DNA from: Ahaetulla prasina
Lineage: Eukaryota > Chordata > Lepidosauria > Squamata > Colubridae
NCBI RefSeq assembly: GCF_028640845.1
Contig: NC_080541.1
Coordinates: 36,175,935 to 36,239,934, forward strand
Length of the DNA: 64,000 bases
Direction of reading: 5' to 3'
Shown here: in pieces, positions 57,808-64,000 of the stretch
Numbering within the stretch: position 1 is the first letter of the stretch
Layout: each line of letters begins with the position of its first letter
Translations under genes and position numbers: made by a program
The notes under the pieces: model-generated
What the model was told of the DNA's origin: nothing
What the model saw: only the letters and a program-made list of their open reading frames with translations
Databases searched by the model: none

Positions 57808-58403
57808 ATTTTGATTAGATTCTCTCAAAGGTTTGTCTTTGAATTTGGGTATTGTCAGTTTACAGAAATGACAGAAATATATAACTGGATTTCCTATCTT
57901 TTTAAGTGTTAGTAAGTAACTGCTGATCACAATTTGGATCAAGGTCCTGGCATGGGGGAAATAGTACTATTTTCCCAGTGAAAGTCACTGATACAACCAA
58001 AGCGATTTCTTTAATGCAGGTAGAGATAGATCTACATAGTCTGAAGATGAGGTTTCCCAACAGGGGTAAATGGCAACTTAAAAAATTTTATCAGAGAAAT
58101 GACATTGTATAAATTCATATTTCATAGTTTTCTTCTGCATTGTATTATCATCCAGAGGACTGTTATTTAGTAAAATGAGATGAAAAGAAATATGGATTAT
58201 ATTCTTGCACCATCTATTTAGATTATTCCAGAAATCTTGCTTCTAAATTCAGTATTTGTTAGGCTATTGTGTCACAGCACAATATATTGTTGGTGAGAGT
58301 AACTTCCAGTGATATTTAATGTAGAACAACCATAGAGACCTTAGATCATACTGTCTTTGAATAATCTTCGGGGCTGAAAATTTTCTGGGTAACCTAAAGT
58401 CAG
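57808..58403. other. Unassigned DNA
   Basis: No element recognised. Confidence 0.4.

Positions 58404-58440
<37 letters not shown>
58404..58440. repeat. (CT)n microsatellite
   Basis: About 18 CT units, followed by the short R4-like terminal block CTGCCTTTTGCAATTGATG. Confidence 0.97.
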
Positions 58441-58441
<1 letters not shown>

Positions 58442-58806
58442 ACTCTCTCTCAGTAAAACTGCCTTTTGCAATTGATGATGATGGTGCTAATATTATTATT
58501 ATCAATAATAAATCTGCAGATTAAAACAGTTGTTTTTTTTGTTGTTGTTTTTGACGCTGATTTTTTATTATTATTATTATTTGTCACAACAGTATACACA
58601 AACAAATGTTACAGTATACACAAACAAATTATAGATAAAACAGCATATCTTGAAGAATATATATATAATTAAAATATATGTAATTAAAATATATATATAT
58701 GAAAATATATATAATTAAAATTATGCATCAATTATATTAATTGGATATAATGAAGGGAACAATAGGACAGGAATGGTAGGCACATTTGTGCTCTTATGCA
58801 CGCCCC

Positions 58807-60770
58807 TTATAGTCCTCTCAGGAATGGGGTGAGGTCAATAGTAGACAGCTTTTGGTTGAAGATTTTGGGATTTTGATTATGGATTTTGATTATGGAGTCA
58901 GGTAATGAGTTCCAAGCATTAACAACTCTGTTACAGAAGTCATATTTTCTGCAATCAAGTCTGAAGCGGTTGACATTTAGCTTGAATCTATTTTTTGCTC
59001 TTGTAAAATTGCGATTGAAGCTGAAGTAGTCTTTTATAGGAAGGATATTGCAATAGATGATTTTGTGTGTTAAACCCAGGTCATGTCGAAGTCGACGGAG
59101 TTGTAAGTTTTATAATCCCAGGATTTCAAGTCTGTCGGTATAAGGTATTTTGTTGTTTTTGGAGGAGCGAAGAACTCTTCTAGTAAAATATTTCTGGACT
59201 CGTTCTATTGTGTTTATGTCAGAGATGTGGTATGGGTTCCAGACGGATGAGCTGTATTCAAGAATAGGTCTGGCAAATGTTTTGTATGGTCTAGTTAATA
59301 GTGTAGAGTTTTTTGAAAAGAAGCTGCGTAAAATTAGGTTTATAACTCTTAGGGCCTTTTTTGCTATGTAGTTGCAGTGGGCTTTGGCATTAAGGTCATT
59401 TGATATGAGAACTCCAAGATCTTTGACAGGGTGGGGGTCATCAGTTAGGTAATGTCCATCAAGTTTGTACTTGATGTTGGGGTTCTTTTTTCCAATATGT
59501 AAGACTGAGCATTTGCTGGTTGAGATTTGGAGTTGCCAAGTTTTAGACCAATCAGAAATTAAGTCGAGGTCTTCTTGAAGGGTAGAAGTATTATTAGTGG
59601 TATTAAATAGTTTGACATTGTCAGCAAAGAGAACACAATAACTTGAGATTAAGTCACAGAGATCATTTATGTATAGTATGAAGAGTGTTGGTCCAAGAAC
59701 ACTACCTTGGGGAATGCCACTTTTGACAGGAACAGGATTAGATATAGCATTGCCAATTTTGACCACTTGTTATCTGTTTGACAGGAAGACAATTATCCAA
59801 TTGTGAAGAGGTCCCGAAATGCTGTAGGATTTTAGTTTAAGGAGTAGTTTATCATGTACTACTGAATCAAAAGCTTTGCAGAAGTCTATGTAGATTGCAT
59901 CTATTGCTTTTCCTTGATCAAGGTTGGTAGTCCATATATTTTTGTAGTGGAGTAGTTGTAGGTTACAAGACAATTTTTTCCTGAAACCAAATTGTTTATT
60001 AGATAGAAGGTTGTTTGTTTCAAGATGGAGTATAATGGATTGGTTAATGATGGATTCCATTACTTTGCATGAGACACAACATAGAGAGATAGGTCTGTAA
60101 TTTTCAACAAGGCTTGGATCTCCTTTTTTGAAGATAGGGATGACTGTGGCTAGAGACCAGAGTTTTGGAAGGGAACAAGTTTTGAAGGCTTTATTAAAGA
60201 TAATGCTTAAGGGTTCAGCTATATTAATTGAAAGTTTTTTAAAAAGGTATGCACATAGTCCATCTGGTCCGATAGATAATGATGGTTTTAGGTTGCGAAG
60301 GGCTTTTTCAACATTATCATCTGTGAAGTCTATATGTGTTAGGTCATTGTTATCTTCTGAGGAATCTATATGTGTTAAGTCATTGTTAACATTTTTGGTA
60401 CGATTAAGGAATGTTGAATATGAGCCATCACTGTTTACAAAGACTGAGTCGAAGAATGTGTTAAAGAGGTTTGCTTTAACTGTTTCGTCAGTACATTCTT
60501 TGCCATTAGGTTCTTTTAGTGGTGGAATGGATCTTGTTTCTTTAAGTTTATTGTTCACAAAATTATAAAAAGCATGACTGGAATTGGTGCGTAGAAGGTC
60601 TTCTTCTTGTTTAGTGTGGTAAGTGTTACATTCTGTTTTTATTTGGTTGCAAATATTTTTGTAGCGGTTTTTGAAGTTTGCTACATAACCCTTTTTGCTT
60701 TTTTCCAGAGGGATTTTTTTTTGGATTGCAGCTTTTTTATTGATATGGGAAATCTACTTTTCCTTTTGAT
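58807..60770 (-). pseudogene. LINE ORF2: reverse transcriptase and C-terminal domain
   Basis: In one frame the minus strand reads KEPNGKECTDETVKANLFN, LKPSLSIGPDGLCAYLFKK, AIYIDFCKAFDSVVHDKLLL (motif A) and FLSNR, a TAA at 59767-59769, then QVVKIGNAIS, IPQGSVLGPTLFILYINDL, FADNVKLF, HPVKDLGVLISNDL, ARPILEYSSSVWNPYHIS and RLEILGL. A second stop follows near 59107, and the rest (HDLGLTHKIIYCNILP, FKLNVNRFRLDCRKYDFC) continues to the natural stop. The catalytic FADD is FADN here, which removes the second metal-binding aspartate. With two stops, an upstream frameshift near 60755 and this substitution, the protein is inactive. Confidence 0.88.
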
Positions 60771-60899
60771 TTTGGTGATGATTTGTGGTACATATAGTTT
60801 GATGATTTTATTGATTTCAAGTAGGAATACTTTATAGTGGTCATCTGTAGTGATACAGGTTGAGAATAGATTTTGCCAGTCAAGAAATGAGAGATCATT

Positions 60900-61640
60900 G
60901 TTTATAAGGTCATAGTTGGCTTTTTAAAAATTGTAGTTTGGAGTACTATTGTTGAGACGATTTATGCGAGGGTGTATGTTTAGATAAAAGTCTATCATGC
61001 AGTGGTCACTGTTGGAAAAGGGTTCTTTTACTTGTAGTCCATAAATTGAGTTTGCGTTATTGCAAAAAATGAGGTTGAGGCAGTTCATGAGTCTATTATT
61101 GTTAGTTACTAGTTGTTCAAGGCCAAGGTTTGTAACTGCGTTGTATAGAGTAGTATGGATTGGTTCGGTTGTACATTCATTTGTTATCCAGTTTATAGAA
61201 GGTAGATTTAGGTTTCCCAGAAAGATGAGAGGATATGGGCAAGAGGTAGCCCATGTTAGTAGTGAGGTTAATATATTTGCATGAGCGATGTCATAGTCAG
61301 GGGCTCTGTAGCATAGTATGAATCTTAGTGTGGTATTGGTGGACAGGTCACATACAATAGTTTCAGGTAGAGAGAGTTTATCTGCAACTTGAATATTTTT
61401 TAAGTTCAGTGGTTTTTGTAAAAAATAGCTACTCCACCACCTCTGCGGTGATCATGATCTGATCGAAGTACTTGGTATACTTTGTTTGAAATAATGGAGT
61501 CAGTGAAGGATGAGTTTAGCCATGTTTCACAAACAAATATGATGTCAACTGTACCATTGTTTAATAAGAGGATAAATTCAGGTAATTTGTTTACAATTCT
61601 TCTTGCATTTAATAGTTTACATTTGAGACCTATAGAATTA
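60900..61640 (-). pseudogene. LINE ORF2: apurinic-type endonuclease region
   Basis: Translating the minus strand near 61620-61430 gives LLNARRIVNKLPEFILLLNN, TVDIIFVCETWLNSSFTDSI and VLRSDHDHRRGGGVAIF. These are the N-terminal motifs of LINE endonucleases, including the ET catalytic pair. Further along, near 61000-60960, SDHCMIDFYLNIHPR represents the C-terminal SDH motif. Several shifts break the frame. It lies directly 5' of the RT segment in element order. Confidence 0.8.
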
Positions 61641-61669
61641 AGTGTAGGAGAGGTAAGGGGCGTGCATAC

Positions 61670-62251
61670 CTAGTTTTGATTGGTAGTTGATTGAGGGTTT
61701 TTTGTAACATGTGGTAGAAGGTAGGTTGGTTGAGTAATGAGTGGTTGATCATTTGATGATTGGGGTTTTTGATTGGGTGGTTGAGGATTTGCAGGTTGAT
61801 CGATGGGTGAATGGGTGTTTTGATTTATAGATGGATGGATGCCTTGTTTGGTGGATGGTTGAGTGTTTTGATTGGAGTGAGATTGGGTGATGGGTTGATT
61901 GAAGGATTTTCTTTTTATGCAGTCTGCACGGTAGTCAATATAAAGGTTGGTTTCTCCTTCTTCAAGTTGTTGTTTGAGCTCTGAATGAAGTTCACGGGAT
62001 CTAATACGTTGAAGGAATGATAAGTCTGGTCTAGCTTTAAGTTTGTTGTAGCTGAGGTTGTTTTTGACTATTGTGTTTATAGTATAAATAAGATTTCTTT
62101 TGCTGGTTTCATTTTTGCATATGATTCTACAGAATTTGGGTGCTATTGAACCATCGTTGTATTTGAATTCAGGTCCATCTCTAGAGACTTCGGTTATTTC
62201 ACTAGGGTCAAAGGATGTTAATTTGTAATTTGAAATGATGTTTTGTGAAAG
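61670..62251 (-). pseudogene. LINE ORF1 C-terminal part with Asn/Gln-rich tail
   Basis: An open minus-strand frame of 193 codons ends at TAG 61670-61672, just before ORF2. The first part reads NYKLTSFDPSEITEVSRDGP, FKYNDGSIAPKFCRIICKNE and LSFLQRIRSRELHSELKQQL. The last 75 or so residues are low-complexity and rich in N, Q, P, S and T (e.g. NQPITQSHSNQNTQPSTKQG). No Met start is visible. Upstream sequence continues in another frame (62218-62469, with SSYFIPIFRNLLSKGHVLYF and YREAEVVLMYHAKIDNF), so a frameshift near 62220 likely separates two parts of the same ORF1. ORF1 proteins of CR1-like LINEs bind nucleic acid. I cannot assign a domain to this one with confidence. Confidence 0.65.
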
Positions 62252-62470
62252 TTATCAATTTTAGCATGATACATTAATACTACTTCTGCTTCTCTATACA
62301 TTTTTGGTATACTTTTTCTCAGGAAGTACAACACATGACCTTTTGATAGAAGATTCCTGAAAATGGGGATAAAGTATGAAGAATGCATAGTTCCATTTGC
62401 CTTTTGCTTTAACCGCTTGGAGAATGTCAAGAAAGTTAAAGATGATTCTGTCCTGCTATGGAAATCCATG

Positions 62471-63115
62471 TTATTTCCCTTTACAGCTCTGCTTCTCTGT
62501 TAATCCCACTGGTGTTCCTCCTTGGGGAAGAAGGGGGTGGACATAAGAGTAAGCACCAGCTTAAATCTTCAGCACATAAATTTAAAGTGAATCTTCCTCG
62601 CATGGTTGCTGAAAATGCTTTTCTAAAAGAAGTGGAATGACAGAAATAGTACAGAATTGTATGATAGCTGAACTCTAGATTGAGCTAGTCAAAGGCACTT
62701 CCATTTTGTGAAAAATAGTTGCTACTTTTTGTATAGCAAGCTTATGTCCAACCAGGTAAATAATTACAATATTTAGTCAATACTCAGGAATCTGGGAAAG
62801 GGCTATAAACTAGGTATACTATATCTGAGCTGTAATAATCTGGATGATCGCTAGATGTCAGAAAAGTGCTGAAATTTTCTGTAACTTTTTGTTGCTACCA
62901 AATGATCAGCTGAATTTTAGCAGCTCAGCTATGATAGCCCTATGCAAACCTCAGAGGTGTCCTCAAAATCCAGCGATTTCATTAAACAATAAAATGGCAT
63001 GACACAAACTGTCCCTTTTATACATGCACATGCTGTCATGATGCACTTATTGTCACCATTTGGCCACTCTTATTTGCAAACTTATTTCTTTAAAGTTTTA
63101 ATATTGTTACGTTTA
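62471..63115. other. Unassigned DNA
   Basis: This may include the 5' end of the LINE, but I see no clear boundary. No target duplication was identified. Confidence 0.4.
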
Positions 63116-63117
63116 CA

Positions 63118-63190
63118 ATATTAACCCAGAGTCTCTTTGCAGAGTAAGATGGGCAGCATATAAATTACACAAATAAAATAAATAAATGCA
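63118..63190 (+). mobile_element. LINE 3'-end fragment
   Basis: CCCAGAGTCTCTTTGCAGAG, then GATGGGCAGCATATAAATT and an AATAAAATAAATAAATG tail. The form resembles CR1-L3/L2-type 3' ends. Too short to place. Confidence 0.5.
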
Positions 63191-63597
63191 TGTATTTGTT
63201 AGAATATAACTCATTATATGGCTAACTTCTGGCAAATGTGCATCAGTGTATTTTGTACATATAGTTTTCCCAATACCTTGCACAGTTGATTAGAAATAGT
63301 AGTAAATCCTAACTATGTTCATTTTTCATACAAAGTTTTCTTACAATTTTCTGACCAAAAGTGCATCTACCATAAATAGCAATAAAATTGATGCATTAAT
63401 AAACTGGCAGCTTTGTTTTTTTCTCTCCCCACAATTTGGGTGAAAACATCATTGCAGAGGACAAAATGCAAGAGGTGCAATGAATGATGGGCAGTATTTG
63501 GAAAATATTTGGCATAATAAATTTTGGCCAAGTGGAGGAGGAAGAGGAAGAAGAAGAAAACCTGAAGAACAACAAGAAGAACAACAAGATAACAAAA
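63191..63597. other. Unassigned DNA
   Basis: Becomes purine-rich toward 63535. The Glu/Lys/Arg-rich plus frames here are low-complexity translations. Confidence 0.4.
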
Positions 63598-63650
63598 GGA
63601 GAGAGAGGGGGAGAGAGAGAGGGAGGGAGGGAGAGAGGGAGAAGAATGAT
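63598..63650. repeat. (GA/GGGA)n purine repeat
   Basis: GAGAGAGGGGGAGAGAGAGA followed by GGGAGGGAGGGAGAG. Confidence 0.93.
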
Positions 63651-63733
63651 AAAAATTATTCACATCTTACCATTCCCATTCCATCTCAATGAACAAAGTT
63701 TCATAAATTGTTTTAAATGGGACACATGGATAT

Positions 63734-63769
<36 letters not shown>

Positions 63770-63771
63770 TT
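63734..63771. repeat. (TTTA)n microsatellite
   Basis: About nine TTTA units at the 3' terminus of the minus-strand LINE fragment that follows. Confidence 0.95.
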
Positions 63772-64000
63772 TTTGTCACAAGCACATATACAAGCACATA
63801 TAATGATAGAAAAACAATAGGACAGGAACAGTAGGCACTTTTGTGCACTTATGCACGCCTCTTATAGTCCTCTTAGGAATGGGGTGAGGTCAATGGTAGA
63901 CAGTTTTTGGTTAAAGTTTTTGGGAGTTTGAGAAGAGACCACAGAGTCAGGTAATCTGTTCCAAGCGTTAACAACTCTGCTACAAAAGTCATATTTTCTG
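63772..64000 (-). mobile_element. CR1/Rex-like LINE 3' end, continuing past the window
   Basis: Same 3' UTR and C-terminal coding block as 58740-58960: ACAATAGGACAGGAACAGTA, CTTATAGTCCTCTTAGGAAT and CAAGCGTTAACAACTCTGCT. The copy runs off the end of the window. Confidence 0.9.

Larger units (their letters stand above)
58560..62470 (-). mobile_element. Nearly full-length CR1/Rex-like LINE, about 3.9 kb
   Basis: Minus-strand order is ORF1 remnant (about 62469-61670), apurinic endonuclease region (about 61630-60900), linker, reverse transcriptase (about 60560-59000), C-terminal domain to a stop at 58807-58809, and a 3' UTR ending CTGTTGTGACAAATAATAAT near 58565. Few in-frame stops are present. 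3'-truncated relatives are at 24873-26003, 26006-26440, 43634-43889 and 63772-64000, so the family is active or recently was. Clade (CR1 versus Rex1/Babar versus L2) is not settled by motif reading. A tree of the RT domain is needed. Confidence 0.85.

Noticed and set aside
63480..63834. Glu/Lys-rich plus-strand proteins
   Set aside because: Low-complexity translation of purine repeats.
1..64000. Endogenous retrovirus or LTR element
   Set aside because: No paired LTRs, primer-binding site, protease or integrase motifs were seen. All RT motifs found belong to non-LTR elements.

Overview
This is AT-rich vertebrate nuclear DNA, most likely from a squamate and probably a snake. The evidence is the repeat content: Sauria-type tRNA SINEs with (ACCTTT)-like tails, several BovB (RTE) fragments, CR1 and CR1-L3-like LINEs, pentanucleotide arrays attached to CR1 3' ends, an R4/Dong-type LINE end, an L1 lineage with its own ORF1, and many hAT non-autonomous elements with readable 8-bp target duplications. 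I recognise no host exon, tRNA, rRNA, CpG-island promoter or CRISPR array. The window reads as intergenic or large-intron sequence, and all convincing protein coding belongs to retrotransposons.

Layout. 1-8 kb: a TA-flanked MITE, CORE-type SINE, CR1-L3-like LINE end (minus), Sauria SINE, a short hAT MITE, and a second copy of the TA-flanked MITE with a CORE-type SINE. 8-12 kb: nearly unannotatable AT-rich DNA. 12-15.3 kb: BovB 3' end, (AC)n, CR1-L3 end (minus) and an old CR1-like RT fragment. 15.3-21 kb: one TA-type MITE, a foldback hAT MITE and otherwise unique-looking DNA. 21-24 kb: a tRNA-type SINE, then a 2-kb 5'-truncated BovB with most of its reverse transcriptase. 24.6-26.4 kb: purine microsatellite and two 3' pieces of a CR1/Rex-like LINE. 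27.4-28.4 kb: L1-3'UTR-like DNA split by a hAT MITE with an exact target duplication. 30.5-32 kb: a near-perfect 654-bp tandem duplication. 33.2-37.5 kb: a CR1-L3 end split by a 3.55-kb L1-derived element that has an intact 325-aa ORF1 and no ORF2, flanked by a 14-bp target duplication (HAL1-like). 39-40.6 kb: two hAT MITEs back to back sharing one palindromic target, a Sauria SINE and a TA-type MITE. 42.3-44.2 kb: a (TAATA)n-tailed CR1 with a nested LINE insertion, bounded by two inverted fragments carrying hammerhead-like motifs. 48.2-48.7 kb: mirror-image pentanucleotide arrays, one split by a hAT MITE. 50.1-52.4 kb: three hAT non-autonomous elements, one carrying what looks like a captured host coding fragment. 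52.6-56.2 kb: SINEs and an R4-type LINE end. 57.5-62.5 kb: BovB 3' end and a nearly full-length CR1/Rex-like LINE (ORF1, endonuclease, RT) on the minus strand. 63.7-64 kb: another 3' end of that LINE family.

The strongest leads are the ORF1-only L1 at 33.8-37.3 kb, the gene-fragment-carrying hAT element at 50.8-51.6 kb, the double insertion at one CTCTAGAG target at 39.4-39.6 kb, and the hammerhead-like motifs near 42.4 and 44.1 kb. Superfamily names rest on remembered motifs and termini, not on database searches.
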